From Amia ocellicauda (taxonomy: Eukaryota; Chordata; Actinopteri; Amiiformes; Amiidae): DNA of 64,000 nt. The DNA lies in the NCBI RefSeq assembly GCF_036373705.1, contig NW_027102737.1:1-64000 (forward strand), read 5' to 3'. Below the pieces are notes generated by a model. The model did no database searches. It had not been told where the DNA came from and saw nothing but the letters and a program-made list of their open reading frames with translations. The position numbers and the translations under genes were made by a program. Of the stretch, positions 33,971 to 47,695 are shown piece after piece. The stretch's first letter is position 1, and the number at the start of each line of letters is the position of its first letter.

Positions 33971-34894
33971 TGAGTCAGTGTGCTCCCAGGAGATGCTCAA
34001 AGGAGCCTGCCTAAAACAGTGTGCTACCTAGAGATCCTGAAGTCACCCCCGCAGGCTGTAGAGCAATACTCAAAACCACCTGTGTTGCTCCCAGAAACAA
34101 AAGAGGAAAAACTGGAAAAACCAGTATACCAGTCAAGCAACTTAAGCTCAAGAAGGGAGGCAGCTTGACCAAGCCAGTTTAAGCTGACAAGTTACTGTGA
34201 CTGCCTATATTGTTTTTCATTTGTTTGTTTTTTATGACATTGGAGTTACAAGGTTCTGCACTGAACACAAATCTACTAAGAAGTGTCTCCTTAAAACTCA
34301 ACCATAAAAGTAAAATAATAATAAAATAAAAAACTTCAGAAGGAATTATTTTCAACTGAGAATTTGCTTGTACACTGTTACTTAACAAAAATATATTACA
34401 CTGCACACAAATTATTTCTGACCAATCCAACATGGCCAAACGATATAAACAATGCACTTTTCTTGAACAACCCTGAACACAACTTTATACAGCAGGTCAC
34501 ACATCCTATGCATCATTATTTTCAGAGAAGATGCGTTTTGGAGGAATAGAAAATAAAATCTAAACAATAACAAAAGGCTTCCAGCAAATGTGTTGCTTGG
34601 CCCCATAATAAGTATTTGAACTGTTTCAAAGTGAAAGCTTCAGACCATTTTGATGCGGTTTGCAAGTTAACAAGTTCTGCTGTCCAAACATGACACTATC
34701 CGTAAGTTAGCCACTCAAAGTGACTTAATCATACCCTGAAGAACATCCTTCGAAATTAAGCTTTTTCTATGATAGCCTGCAGTGGTTTTCAACCCTGATC
34801 CCGAAGGGCCTCCTCTGACTCCAGCAAGTCTGCAACAGCAGCCACACATTCCTCAGCCCAGTTAAAATGAGGCTCATTTTCACAAGTTAAACAT

Positions 34895-36677
34895 TGTAGC
34901 GTAAGGTACACTTATAAATTTCAAGTAAAGAAGTGAATTTATAGTGTCACCTTATCACGAATCCTGGAATCTTGTAGAACTCAATTTCTGTAATAATTGG
35001 ACGCAGACACCAATTCCAAAGATATAAATTGTCAAATTTATTCAAAACAAAGACTAAATGTAGCACTACACTAATTATACAAAAGGGAAGAACTAATTAA
35101 AATTCAACTCTAGATCAACAAATCACTTCCGTGACCAAATCAAAGACCATGGGATTTCATATGATAACACAAATCGATTAACAAAAAAGGTTATAAACAC
35201 ATTGACTACAATACCGGTTAGTAAGACGAAGGTGAGTCTCTCGTTAGTATTATTAGTCAGACATTAAATAACTACGCAGGTTAGAATTTATGTCAGGTAA
35301 CTTCTAGTTATATATATATCAGTCTCATTTACGTTTAGGTGCCGAGAAAGATCCTATCATTACTTGTTACCACACTTTCCCTTAACTGATTATTATTCAA
35401 TGATTTAGGATAGGCAGGGCCACCAATAATCTAATGTCTATTAACTTGTGTCAATTTCAGACTAAACAGTTAAACAGGAATGAGAAGATATTTCTCGTCG
35501 TTGACAGATTTTATTTCTAAAATTATCAACAAAACAGTTTAATGCAACACACATTTATATTTAAGAAAACTAAATGATATTACACATTCTAGAGTTATGA
35601 ATCACAGATTAACATTTCTAATTGATTTCTCAAATGTCATGAATCATGAACTCCAAACTGTTAAACTTATCTGAACTTCGTCGCAGAGAGGCCTCTCTGG
35701 CTTCGGGCTCAGATAACAGCACACGGCACGAGGTCCGTGTGGTTTGGAACAAATGCAGTCCGGTTCGGCTTTGTCCAAGAACTTCCACTCAGTCGATGCA
35801 CCTGGAAATTGGGGTTTCTCGAAAGTAGTGTCGTTTCCAAACAGAATTTCCACTGGTTTGAAGGCTCCAAGGTTGTGCACAAAATCTTCTTTGAGGAAAG
35901 TAGGGCCCTGTTTGTTCCAAGGGTCAAGTTTCTTAAGACTCAAATAACTATTTAAATGACTGACACTTTCGTATACAGTCGACTTAGTCAATTGTCCAGC
36001 TGTATTCACTCCACTGATCAGGTGGGCACAGGCGGGCAGCGCAGTCTGTAAAGTTCTTTATTTAATAAAGTCCTTTAAAAGAATTCTTCGTACGGCTCAA
36101 TCTCCTTCTCCCAGTTTAACTCTTCTGTTGCCGGCAAAGACTTGGTTGGTTTCTGGTTCCGGTTCTGGCAACAGAGCTACAGGTTGAGCTGTGGCAGCGA
36201 GTTACTGGTTCAGGTGAGAGAGAGAGAGAGAAAGACCGTCCGCTGTTCCTTATAGTCTGTCAGATCAATAGGTGATTGGTTCCTGAGTTCTTGAGATTGG
36301 ATTTCGGTTTCAGCCCCCAGTGTCCTATTGGAGGGGGGCTTGATTTATGACTGATGTCAATCCATGCCATCTTTTGGAAATGCCGGTTGGCCCGGGTTCG
36401 TAGCTCTATGTCGGGATTTCGGCTCTCGTCCACTTCAAAGAGTTTTTATCACCTACAGGCCCCTTTCTCCAGACATCTCATAGCAGAATTCCAAACTATT
36501 TGGCCTCTTCTTGGTGCCATCCTCCCCAAAACTGTCACTTTGATGCAAACCAGTTCCAAGCTGATGAGCTAAGGAAATCTGATAACTTTGGGGGGGGAGA
36601 GGTCTTCTTTAGATCAGTGCTTCAGCTCAGAGCCCAAATGCTCTTATCAGGGACTCTGTTCCCAACATAACGCTACA
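34895..36677 (-). mobile_element. Putative solo LTR, unit 7
   Basis: 1,783 bp; carries several amino-acid-changing differences in the internal open frame, the most of any copy here. Confidence 0.6.
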
Positions 36678-37345
36678 TGAGTAATCGGGCTCTAAATAGC
36701 CCCAGGCGTTTCTCCTGCAGTTCTTCCTTCTTTCCACTGCTAGCACTGCCTTTGTGAAGGCGGATGGGGCTTGTGAGAAGTCAACAGCGTGTCTACCGAA
36801 AAGGGTGTCTGACTCCTGGTTTTGGATCCGGAAGGGTTGATAACAAACTGAAACGGTTACAATATGATACTGCTTAAATTAACTGTGGATATAGATTGTG
36901 ATCGTGCTCGGCTAAGGTGTGCTTTCAGTCCGCACACAAAACATTTCAGTCGTCTAATCAAATCGAATAAAACAGCGAGGATAGCATGTTCGATCCGTGT
37001 GCTATTGTTTTTCAACAAGTGTAATGCCCTTTGTAACGTTTAACCGATTCGTTGAATAGAGCTTGTTATAGGATATTGTGAACTGAACCTATTTTGCTGT
37101 GAATTTATATTGAGTGCGAATAGTTTATTGTGTCTGGTCGCGGTCTGTCTGCACTAAATAAATGATTTGTATCAAGTCATTTTTTAGTTTGTCTGTCTAC
37201 TTTTTTACCTTGCGACTAAAGGCCACTCCTTGCACTTCACACATTTGCCCTTTTAATTACTCCCTTACTGACATACTTTAACATGCAATGTGCGTGTGAT
37301 AATAGTTTTAGCAGCCTGTTGCCATTCAGGTGAGACGATACCTAG

Positions 37346-37363
37346 ATACCTAGATACCTATAC
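37346..37363. other. Deletion junction with filler, unit 7
   Basis: Identical breakpoint and identical 18-bp filler as in unit 1, so the two descend from one event. Confidence 0.8.
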
Positions 37364-37449
37364 CACTGGTTTTCTCCGATCTATATAGAAGAGGATGTCT
37401 TTTATTGTAACAACCAGACATTTGATTCTGCACTGTCACTCACTCACTC

Positions 37450-37480
<31 letters not shown>

Positions 37481-37786
37481 GACTATTGACTATCGACATT
37501 TGCTGTCTGCCGCTGTGATTGTTGGGAGTGAGTGTGGAGGTGCAGGTGTGCATGTTTGCTGCTGCCAGGTTTGTTTGTGGTTTTTCTCCTCTACTTTTTT
37601 CGTTCTTTCTTTCTTTCTTTCTGAATGTGTCTTTGACAGTTTTGTAAGAGGTTTTTCTGAAGAGTTTCCCCATGCTGAGCTGACTCCTGCAGTCAGTGAA
37701 GTGATCGGGATGTCTGGGGCTGGGTCGGGGAGGGGGGGAATCAGAGTTTTTTATTCGAGACTTTAACACGTCGGCATGGCGTTAAA

Positions 37787-38872
37787 GTGACCTCTGATGA
37801 GTTTTTGCCCCTGGAGGAGTGTGTTCTGGCGATCGGGCAAGTTGTCGGTTGTGAAAATATAAAGTCGGCAGCTCGTATGAGCGGGTCTGTTGTGCTGTTT
37901 CTGAGCAGCATTGAGTTGGTCTCGCGTATCGTTGAGACTGGTATAGTGATCGGTGGTGTTTTGATCAATGTCACCCCACTAGCAGCTCCGGCCAGGAGAG
38001 TTACTTTGTCTAATGTCCCTCGTTTTCTGTCAAACGACCTATTAGAGAGGGAACTGGCGAGACATGGGTGGATAATGTCGGGTTTGAAACGTATACCGCT
38101 GGGGTGTAAGTCACAGCAGTTGAAACATGTTGTTTCGTTCAGAAGGCAGGTATTCATGATTTTGAATGACATAAATGGGGATCTGAACATTGTGCTTAAG
38201 TTCAAGGTTGATGGCAATGATTATGTTGTCTTTGTCACATCTGATTCTATGAAGTGCTTCAACTGCGGTAATGAAGGCCACACTGTTAGGCATTGCCCCG
38301 AGAAGGATCAGGATGAGGGTGCTGGTCCCAGTCGACGGGGGGGTCAGCCCAAGCAGGCCAGGTCGGGGAGTGGTGAGCAGCCCGGCCGCCCTACTAGCGG
38401 AGCAGCCGAAGTGGCAGAGGAGGCGAGAAGAGGGGCTGCGGGGGAGGCTGTTGAAGAGAGTGAGGGTCTGGAGGTCCAGGTACAGGAGAGTGTGGGCGCT
38501 GAGAGGACTTCCGACCGCGGCGGTACCGTGCCGACTGTGGAGGTCCCAGGTGTTAGCGGTGTGTCAGCTAATGTTTGTGGAGCATCAGACAGTACGGATG
38601 ACAGCCGTTTAACTGGACTGGATGGCAGTATACAGCAGCAGGACGGGGCATCAGGTAGTGGAGTGGGGGTGAGCAGCGAGAGGGCTGGTGACCAGACTGA
38701 AAAGATGGAGACTGTGAAGACAACACTGAGCAGTGTGTGGGACACGGGAATGGAAGTGGGGACGGATCCTGGTCAGGACAGCAGGGTTTTTAAAGTGCCT
38801 GGGAAGAAACGCATTCGCAAATCTGAGGACGGTGCTTCTGCTAAAAAACGGAGTCCAGCTCCTGAGCCTTGA
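37787..38872 (+). CDS. LINE ORF1 frame, unit 7
   Basis: Open over 361 codons and identical in protein sequence to units 8 and 11, which together define the array consensus. Here it lies in a short unit, so loss of the tRNA module did not touch the ORF1 region. Confidence 0.8.
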   Translation: MTSDEFLPLEECVLAIGQVVGCENIKSAARMSGSVVLFLSSIELVSRIVETGIVIGGVLINVTPLAAPARRVTLSNVPRFLSNDLLERELARHGWIMSGLKRIPLGCKSQQLKHVVSFRRQVFMILNDINGDLNIVLKFKVDGNDYVVFVTSDSMKCFNCGNEGHTVRHCPEKDQDEGAGPSRRGGQPKQARSGSGEQPGRPTSGAAEVAEEARRGAAGEAVEESEGLEVQVQESVGAERTSDRGGTVPTVEVPGVSGVSANVCGASDSTDDSRLTGLDGSIQQQDGASGSGVGVSSERAGDQTEKMETVKTTLSSVWDTGMEVGTDPGQDSRVFKVPGKKRIRKSEDGASAKKRSPAPEP

Positions 38873-39796
38873 TGAGTCAGTGTGCTCCCAGGAGATGCTC
38901 AAAGGAGCCTGCCTAAAACAGTGTGCTACCTAGAGATCCTGAAGTCACCCCCGCAGGCTGTAGAGCAATACTCAAAAGCACCTGTGTTGCTCCCAGAAAC
39001 AAAAGAGGAAAAACTGGAAAAACCAGTATACCAGTCAAGCAACTTAAGCTCAAGAAGGGAGGCAGCTTGACCAAGCCAGTTTAAGCTGACAAGTTACTGT
39101 GACTGCCTATATTGTTTTTCATTTGTTTGTTTTTTATGACATTGGAGTTACAAGGTTCTGCACTGAACACAAATCTACTAAGAAGTGTCTCCTTAAAACT
39201 CAACCATAAAAGTAAAATAATAATAAAATAAAAAACTTCAGAAGGAATTATTTTCAACTGAGAATTTGCTTGTACACTGTTACTTAACAAAAATATATTA
39301 CACTGCACACAAATTATTTCTGACCAATCCAACATGGCCAAACGATATAAACAATGCACTTTTCTTGAACAACCCTGAACACAACTTTATACAGCAGGTC
39401 ACACATCCTATGCATCATTATTTTCAGAGAAGATGCGTTTTGGAGGAATAGAAAATAAAATCTAAACAATAACAAAAGGCTTCCAGCAAATGTGTTGCTT
39501 GGCCCCATAATAAGTATTTGAACTGTTTCAAAGTGAAAGCTTCAGACCATTTTGATGCGGTTTGCAAGTTAACAAGTTCTGCTGTCCAAACATGACACTA
39601 TCCGTAAGTTAGCCACTCAAAGTGACTTAATCATACCCTGCAGAACATCCTTCAAAATTAAGCTTTTTCTATGATAGCCTGCAGTGGTTTTCAACCCTGA
39701 TCCCGAAGGGCCTCCTCTGACTCCAGCAAGTCTGCAACAGCAGCCACACATTCCTCAGCCCAGTTAAAATGAGGCTCATTTTCACAAGTTAAACAT

Positions 39797-41579
39797 TGTA
39801 GCGTAAGGTACACTTATAAATTTCAAGTAAAGAAGTGAATTTATAGTGTCACCTTATCACGAATCCTGGAATCTTGTAGAACTCAATTTCTGTAATAATT
39901 GGACGCACACACCAATTCCAAAGATATAAATTGTCAAATTTATTCAAAACAAAGACTAAATGTAGCACTACACTAATTATACAAAAGGGAAGAACTAATT
40001 AAAATTCAACTCTAGATCAACAAATCACTTCCGTGACCAAATCAAAGACCATGGGATTTCATATGATAACACAAATCGATTAACAAAAAAGGTTATAAAC
40101 ACATTGACTACAATACCGGTTAGTAAGACGAAGGTGAGTCTCTCGTTAGTATTATTAGTCAGACATTAAATAACTACGCAGGTTAGTATTCATGTCAGGT
40201 AACTTCTCGTTATATATATATCAGTCTCATTTACGTTTAGGTGCCGAGAAAGATCCTATCATTACTTGTTACCACACTTTCCCTTAACTGATTATTATTC
40301 AATGATTTAGGATAGGCAGGGCCACCAATAATCTAATGTCTATTAACTTGTGTCAATTTCAGACTAAACAGTTAAACAGGAATGAGAAGATATTTCTCGA
40401 CGTTGACAGATTTTATTTCTAAAATTATCAACAAAACAGTTTAATGCAACACACATTTATATTTAAGAAAACTAAATGATATTACACATTCTAGAGTTAT
40501 GAATCACAGATTAACATTTCTAATTGATTTCTCAAATGTCATGAATCATGAACTCCAAACTGTTAAACTTATCTGAACTTCGTCGCAGAGAGGCCTCTCT
40601 GGCTTCGGGCTCAGATAACAGCACACGGCACGAGGTCCGTGTGGTTTGGAACAAAGGCAGTCCGGTTCGGCTTTGTCCAAGAACTTCCACTCAGTCGATG
40701 CACCTGGAAATTGGGGTTTCTCGAAAGTAGTGTCGTTTCCAAACAGATTTTCCACTGGTTTGAAGGCTCCAAGGTTGTGCACAAAATCTTCTTTGAGGAA
40801 AGCAGGGCCCTGTTTGTTCCAAGGGTCAAGTTTCTTAAGACTCAAATAGCTATTTAAATGACTGACACTTTCGTATACAGTCGACTTAGTCAATTGTCCA
40901 GCTGTATTCACTCCACTGATCAGGTGGGCACAGGCGGGCAGCGCAGTCTGTAAAGTTCTTTATTTAATAAAGTCCTTTAAAAGAATTCTTCGTACGGCTC
41001 AATCTCCTTCTCCCAGTTTAACTCTTCTGTTGCCGGCAAAGACTTGGTTGGTTTCTGGTTCCGGTTCTGGCAACAGAGCTACAGGTTGAGCTGTGGCAGC
41101 GAGTTACTGGTTCAGGTGAGAGAGAGAGAGAGAAAGACCGTCCGCTGTTCCTTATAGTCTGTCAGATCAATAGGTGATTGGTTCCTGAGTTCTTGAGATT
41201 GGATTTCGGTTTCAGCCCCCAGTGTCCTATTGGAGGGGGGCTTGATTTATGACTGATGTCAATCCATGCCATCTTTTGGAAATGCCGGTTGGCCCGGGTT
41301 CGTAGCTCTATGTCGGGATTTCGGCTCTCGTCCACTTCAAAGAGTTTTTATCACCTACAGGCCCCTTTCTCCAGACATCTCATAGCAGAATTCCAAACTA
41401 TTTGGCCTCTTCTTGGTGCCATCCTCCCCAAAACTGTCACTTTGATGCAAACCAGTTCCAAGCTGATGAGCTAAGGAAATCTGATAACTTTGGGGGGGGA
41501 GAGGTCTTCTTTAGATCAGTGCTTCAGCTCAGAGCCCAAATGCTCTTATCAGGGACTCTGTTCCCAACATAACGCTACA
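39797..41579 (-). mobile_element. Putative solo LTR, unit 8
   Basis: 1,783 bp with intact inverted ends, close to the array consensus. Confidence 0.6.
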
Positions 41580-42247
41580 TGAGTAATCGGGCTCTAAATA
41601 GCCCCAGGCGTTTCTCCTGCAGTTCTTCCTTCTTTCCACTGCTAGCACTGCCTTTGTGAAGGCGGATGGGGCTTGTGAGAAGTCAACAGCGTGTCTACCG
41701 AAAAGGGTGTCTGACTCCTGGTTTTGGATCCGGAAGGGTTGATAACAAACTGAAACGGTTACAATATGATACTGCTTAAATTAACTGTGGATATAGATTG
41801 TGATCGTGCTCGGCTAAGGTGTGCTTTCAGTCCGCACACAAAACATTTCAGTCGTCTAATCAAATCGAATAAAACAGCGAGGATAGCATGTTCGATCCGT
41901 GTGCTATTGTTTTTCAACAAGTGTAATGCCCTTTGTAACGTTTAACCGATTCGTTGAATAGAGCTTGTTATAGGATATTGTGAACTGAACCTATTTTGCT
42001 GTGAATTTATATTGAGTGCGAATAGTTTATTGTGTCTGGTCGCGGTCTGTCTGCACTAAATAAATGATTTGTATCAAGTCATTTTTTAGTTTGTCTGTCT
42101 ACTTTTTTACCTTGCGACTAAAGGCCACTCCTTGCACTTCACACATTTGCCCTTTTAATTACTCCCTTACTGACATACTTTAACATGCAATGTGCGTGTG
42201 ATAATAGTTTTAGCAGCCTGTTGCCATTCAGGTGAGACGATACCTAG

Positions 42248-42265
42248 ATACCTAGATACCTATAC
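42248..42265. other. Deletion junction with filler, unit 8
   Basis: Identical breakpoint and filler as in units 1 and 7; adjacent to unit 7. Confidence 0.8.
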
Positions 42266-42684
42266 CACTGGTTTTCTCCGATCTATATAGAAGAGGATGT
42301 CTTTTATTGTAACAACCAGACATTTGATTCTGCACTGTCACTCACTCACTCATCTATCTATCTATCTATCTATCTATCGACTATTGACTATCGACATTTG
42401 CTGTCTGCCGCTGTGATTGTTGGGAGTGAGTGTGGAGGTGCAGGTGTGCATGTTTGCTGCTGCCAGGTTTGTTTGTGGTTTTTCTCCTCTACTTTTTTCG
42501 TTCTTTCTTTCTTTCTTTCTGAATGTGTCTTTGACAGTTTTGTAAGAGGTTTTTCTGAAGAGTTTCCCCATGCTGAGCTGACTCCTGCAGTCAGCGAAGT
42601 GATCGGGATGTCTGGGGCTGGGTCGGGGAGGGGGGGAATCAGAGTTTTTTATTCGAGACTTTAACACGTCGGCATGGCGTTAAA

Positions 42685-43770
42685 GTGACCTCTGATGAGT
42701 TTTTGCCCCTGGAGGAGTGTGTTCTGGCGATCGGGCAAGTTGTCGGTTGTGAAAATATAAAGTCGGCAGCTCGTATGAGCGGGTCTGTTGTGCTGTTTCT
42801 GAGCAGCATTGAGTTGGTCTCGCGTATCGTTGAGACTGGTATAGTGATCGGTGGTGTTTTGATCAATGTCACCCCACTAGCAGCTCCGGCCAGGAGAGTT
42901 ACTTTGTCTAATGTCCCTCGTTTTCTGTCAAACGACCTATTAGAGAGGGAACTGGCGAGACATGGGTGGATAATGTCGGGTTTGAAACGTATACCGCTGG
43001 GGTGTAAGTCACAGCAGTTGAAACATGTTGTTTCGTTCAGAAGGCAGGTATTCATGATTTTGAATGACATAAATGGGGATCTGAACATTGTGCTTAAGTT
43101 CAAGGTTGATGGCAATGATTATGTTGTCTTTGTCACATCTGATTCTATGAAGTGCTTCAACTGCGGTAATGAAGGCCACACTGTTAGGCATTGCCCCGAG
43201 AAGGATCAGGATGAGGGTGCTGGTCCCAGTCGACGGGGGGGTCAGCCCAAGCAGGCCAGGTCGGGGAGTGGTGAGCAGCCCGGCCGCCCTACTAGCGGAG
43301 CAGCCGAAGTGGCAGAGGAGGCGAGAAGAGGGGCTGCGGGGGAGGCTGTTGAAGAGAGTGAGGGTCTGGAGGTCCAGGTACAGGAGAGTGTGGGCGCTGA
43401 GAGGACTTCCGACCGCGGCGGTACCGTGCCGACTGTGGAGGTCCCAGGTGTTAGCGGTGTGTCAGCTAATGTTTGTGGAGCATCAGACAGTACGGATGAC
43501 AGCCGTTTAACTGGACTGGATGGCAGTATACAGCAGCAGGATGGGGCATCAGGTAGTGGAGTGGGGGTGAGCAGCGAGAGGGCTGGTGACCAGACTGAAA
43601 AGATGGAGACTGTGAAGACAACACTGAGCAGTGTGTGGGACACGGGAATGGAAGTGGGGACGGATCCTGGTCAGGACAGCAGGGTTTTTAAAGTGCCTGG
43701 GAAGAAACGCATTCGCAAATCTGAGGACGGTGCTTCTGCTAAAAAACGGAGTCCAGCTCCTGAGCCTTGA
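42685..43770 (+). CDS. LINE ORF1 frame, unit 8
   Basis: Consensus ORF1 protein of the array, in a short unit. It has GAT in the QQQDG codon run, as in units 1 and 5, where most units have GAC. Confidence 0.8.
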   Translation: MTSDEFLPLEECVLAIGQVVGCENIKSAARMSGSVVLFLSSIELVSRIVETGIVIGGVLINVTPLAAPARRVTLSNVPRFLSNDLLERELARHGWIMSGLKRIPLGCKSQQLKHVVSFRRQVFMILNDINGDLNIVLKFKVDGNDYVVFVTSDSMKCFNCGNEGHTVRHCPEKDQDEGAGPSRRGGQPKQARSGSGEQPGRPTSGAAEVAEEARRGAAGEAVEESEGLEVQVQESVGAERTSDRGGTVPTVEVPGVSGVSANVCGASDSTDDSRLTGLDGSIQQQDGASGSGVGVSSERAGDQTEKMETVKTTLSSVWDTGMEVGTDPGQDSRVFKVPGKKRIRKSEDGASAKKRSPAPEP

Positions 43771-44680
43771 TGAGTCAGTGTGCTCCCAGGAGATGCTCAA
43801 AGGAGCCTGCCTAAAACAGTGTGCTACCTAGAGATCCTGAAGTCACCCCCGCAACTCAAAAGCACCTGTGTTGCTCCCAGAAACAAAAGAGGAAAAACTG
43901 GAAAAACCAGTATACCAGTCAAGCAACTTAAGCTCAAGAAGGGAGGCAGCTTGACCAAGCCAGTTTAAGCTGACAAGTTACTGTGACTGCCTATATTGTT
44001 TTTCATTTGTTTGTTTTTTATGACATTGGAGTTACAAGGTTCTGCACTGAACACAAATCTACTAAGAAGTGTCTCCTTAAAACTCAACCATAAAAGTAAA
44101 ATAATAATAAAATAAAAAACTTCAGAAGGAATTATTTTCAACTGAGAGTTTGCTTGTACACTGTTACTTAACAAAAATATATTACACTGCACACAAATTA
44201 TTTCTGACCAATCCAACATGGCCAAACGATATAAACAATGCACTTTTCTTGAACAACCCTGAACACAACTTTATACAGCAGGTCACACATCCTATGCATC
44301 ATTATTTTCAGAGAAGATGCGTTTTGGAGGAATAGAAAATAAAATCTAAACAATAACAAAAGGCTTCCAGCAAATGTGTTGCTTGGCCCCATAATAAGTA
44401 TTTGAACTGTTTCAAAGTGAAAGCTTCAGACCATTTTGATGCGGTTTGCAAGTTAACAAGTTCTGCTGTCCAAACATGACACTATCCGTAAGTTAGCCAC
44501 TCAAAGTGACTTAATCATACCCTGCAGAACATCCTTCAAAATTAAGCTTTTTCTATGATAGCCTGCAGTGGTTTTCAACCCTGATCCCGAAGGGCCTCCT
44601 CTGACTCCAGCAAGTCTGCAACAGCAGCCACACATTCCTCAACCCAGTTAAAATGAGGCTCATTTTCACAAGTTAAACAT

Positions 44681-46463
44681 TGTAGCGTAAGGTACACTTA
44701 TAAATTTCAAGTAAAGAAGTGAATTTATAGTGTCACCATATCACGAATCCTGGAATCTTGTAGAACTCAATTTCTGTAATAATTGGACGCAGACACCAAT
44801 TCCAAAGATATAAATTGTCAAATTTATTCAAAACAAAGACTAAATGTAGCACTACACTAATTATACAAAAGGGAAGAACTAATTAAAATTCAACTCTAGA
44901 TCAACAAATCACTTCCGTGACCAAATCAAAGACCATGGGATTTCATATGATAACACAAATCGATTAACAAAAAAGGTTATAAACACATTGACTACAATAC
45001 CGGTTAGTAAGACGAAGGTGAGTCTCTCGTTAGTATTCTTAGTCAGACATTAAATAACTACGCAGGTTAGTATTTATGTCAGGTAACTTCTCGTTATATA
45101 TATATCAGTCTCATTTACGTTTAGGTGCCGAGAAAGATCCTATCATTACTTGTTACCACACTTTCCCTTAACTGATTATTATTCAATGATTTAGGATAGG
45201 CAGGGCCACCAATAATCTAATGTCTATTAACTTGTGTCAATTTCAGACTAAACAGTTAAACAGGAATGAGAAGATATTTCTCGACGTTGACAGATTTTAT
45301 TTCTAAAATTATCAACAAAACAGTTTAATGCAACACACATTTATATTTAAGAAAACTAAATGATATTACACATTCTAGAGTTATGAATCACAGATTAACA
45401 TTTCTAATTGATTTCTCAAATGTCATGAATCATGAACTCCAAACTGTTAAACTTATCTGAACTTCGTCGCAGAGAGGCCTCTCTGGCTTCGGGCTCAGAT
45501 AACAGCACACGGCACGAGGTCCGTGTGGTTTGGAACAAAGGCAGTCCGGTTCGGCTTTGTCCAAGAACTTCCACTCAGTCGATGCACCTGGAAATTGGGG
45601 TTTCTCGAAAGTAGTGTCGTTTCCAAACAGATTTTCCACTGGTTTGAAGGCTCCAAGGTTGTGCACAAAATCTTCTTTGAGGAAAGCAGGGCCCTGTTTG
45701 TTCCAAGGGTCAAGTTTCTTAAGACTCAAATAGCTATTTAAATGACTGACACTTTCGTATACAGTCGACTTAGTCAATTGTCCAGCTGTATTCACTCCAC
45801 TGATCAGGTGGGCACAGGCGGGCAGCGCAGTCTGTAAAGTTCTTTATTTAATAAAGTCCTTTAAAAGAATTCTTCGTACGGCTCAATCTCCTTCTCCCAG
45901 TTTAACTCTTCTGTTGCCGGCAAAGACTTGGTTGGTTTCTGGTTCCGGTTCTGGCAACAGAGCTACAGGTTGAGCTGTGGCAGCGAGTTACTGGTTCAGG
46001 TGAGAGAGAGAGAGAGAAAGACCGTCCGCTGTTCCTTATAGTCTGTCAGATCAATAGGTGATTGGTTCCTGAGTTCTTGAGATTGGATTTCGGTTTCAGC
46101 CCCCAGTGTCCTATTGGAGGGGGGCTTGATTTATGACTGATGTCAATCCATGCCATCTTTTGGAAATGCCGGTTGGCCCGGGTTCGTAGCTCTATGTCGG
46201 GATTTCGGCTCTCGTCCACTTCAAAGAGTTTTTATCACCTACAGGCCCCTTTCTCCAGACATCTCATAGCAGAATTCCAAACTATTTGGCCTCTTCTTGG
46301 TGCCATCCTCCCCAAAACTGTCACTTTGATGCAAACCAGTTCCAAGCTGATGAGCTAAGGAAATCTGATAACTTTGGGGGGGGAGAGGTCTTCTTTAGAT
46401 CAGTGCTTCAGCTCAGAGCCCAAATGCTCTTATCAGGGACTCTGTTCCCAACATAACGCTACA
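44681..46463 (-). mobile_element. Putative solo LTR, unit 9
   Basis: 1,783 bp with intact inverted ends; of the consensus type rather than the unit 2 type. Confidence 0.6.
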
Positions 46464-47695
46464 TGAGTAATCGGGCTCTAAATAGCCCCAGGCGTTTCTC
46501 CTGCAGTTCTTCCTTCTTTCCACTGCTAGCACTGCCTTTGTGAAGGCGGATGGGGCTTGTGAGAAGTCAACAGCGTGTCTACCGAAAAGGGTGTCTGACT
46601 CCTGGTTTTGGATCCGGAAGGGTTGATAACAAACTGAAACGGTTACAATATGATACTGCTTAAATTAACTGTGGATATAGATTGTGATCGTGCTCGGCTA
46701 AGGTGTGCTTTCAGTCCGCACACAAAACATTTCAGTCGTCTAATCAAATCGAATAAAACAGCGAGGATAGCATGTTCGATCCGTGTGCTATTGTTTTTCA
46801 ACAAGTGTAATGCCCTTTGTAACGTTTAACCGATTCGTTGAATAGAGCTTGTTATAGGATATTGTGAACTGAACCTATTTTGCTGTGAATTTATATTGAG
46901 TGCGAATAGTTTATTGTGTCTGGTCGCGGTCTGTCTGCACTAAATAAATGATTTGTATCAAGTCATTTTTTAGTTTGTCTGTCTACTTTTTTACCTTGCG
47001 ACTAAAGGCCACTCCTTGCACTTCACACATTTGCCCTTTTAATTACTCCCTTACTGACATACTTTAACATGCAATGTGCGTGTGATAATAGTTTTAGCAG
47101 CCTGTTGCCATTCAGGTGAGACGATACCTAGAAAATCCGTTCTCAGGAGAATTGTGTTTCTTTGCTGATCACGTTCTATGTCGCTTTTTACACAGTTCTT
47201 ACAAGTGGCACATTGGGGATGAGGAGCAGTGCATGCTGACCCGCATAGCTGTGGACTTCTGCATGGCATGGGGTCACAGGTCATTCCAAGTATTTCAAGA
47301 CACGAGCAAATGTGTGGACACATTGCGTAGGTTGTGTTGGCCCAACCCTCACAGATTGTGCCAAGTCAAGTAGAGATGCATGTTGTCCTGTTCTAAAGTG
47401 ACACGTCGTCAACAGCAAAAACATCTCTCAGAGTTCCAGGAATTCCTTGATTGCATTGCTTGCCTTTCCTCAGGAAGACAACACTTGCCAGGCTGGATAT
47501 TTGCCAAAGGAAGCCAAGAGGACAGGACACCACACCTAGATGCAACTGCATATCTCATTGTCACCAGGAAGGCCCGCCGCAAGTGACCCACCACAGACAG
47601 CACTCTGGGCGCAACTTGGCTCACTCGGGACCTGGCCGTGCGACAGAGCGAGACGTGTGCGTAGAGCAGAGACCTTTAGCACAAGCATCAAGCTT

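Larger units (their letters stand above)
28475..34369 (+). repeat. Array unit 6 (long, TTG-type, 5,895 bp)
   Basis: LTR 29000-30782, unassigned 30783-31450, pre-tRNA segment 31451-32020, tRNA-Gln 32021-32092 (with a T-stem change), CTCF core 32259-32270, tRNA-Gly remnant 32425-32483, short (CTAT)n 32560-32578, ORF1 32885-33970. It is among the most divergent long units: it carries several private substitutions, and shares ORF1 changes Val15 and Thr78 only with short unit 1. Confidence 0.95.
34370..39271 (+). repeat. Array unit 7 (short type, 4,902 bp)
   Basis: LTR 34895-36677, unassigned 36678-37345, filler 37346-37363, single flank module with (CTAT)n 37450-37480, ORF1 37787-38872. It has no tRNA-Gln, CTCF core or tRNA-Gly remnant. 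It has the 14-bp insertion-type allele after ORF1. Its LTR copy is one of the more divergent in the array. Confidence 0.95.
39272..44155 (+). repeat. Array unit 8 (short type, 4,884 bp)
   Basis: LTR 39797-41579, unassigned 41580-42247, filler 42248-42265, single flank module with (CTAT)n 42352-42378, ORF1 42685-43770. It sits directly after the other short unit (7), making a gap of about 15.7 kb between the tRNA-Gln copies of units 6 and 9. It has the 14-bp-deleted allele after ORF1, unlike short units 1 and 7. Confidence 0.95.
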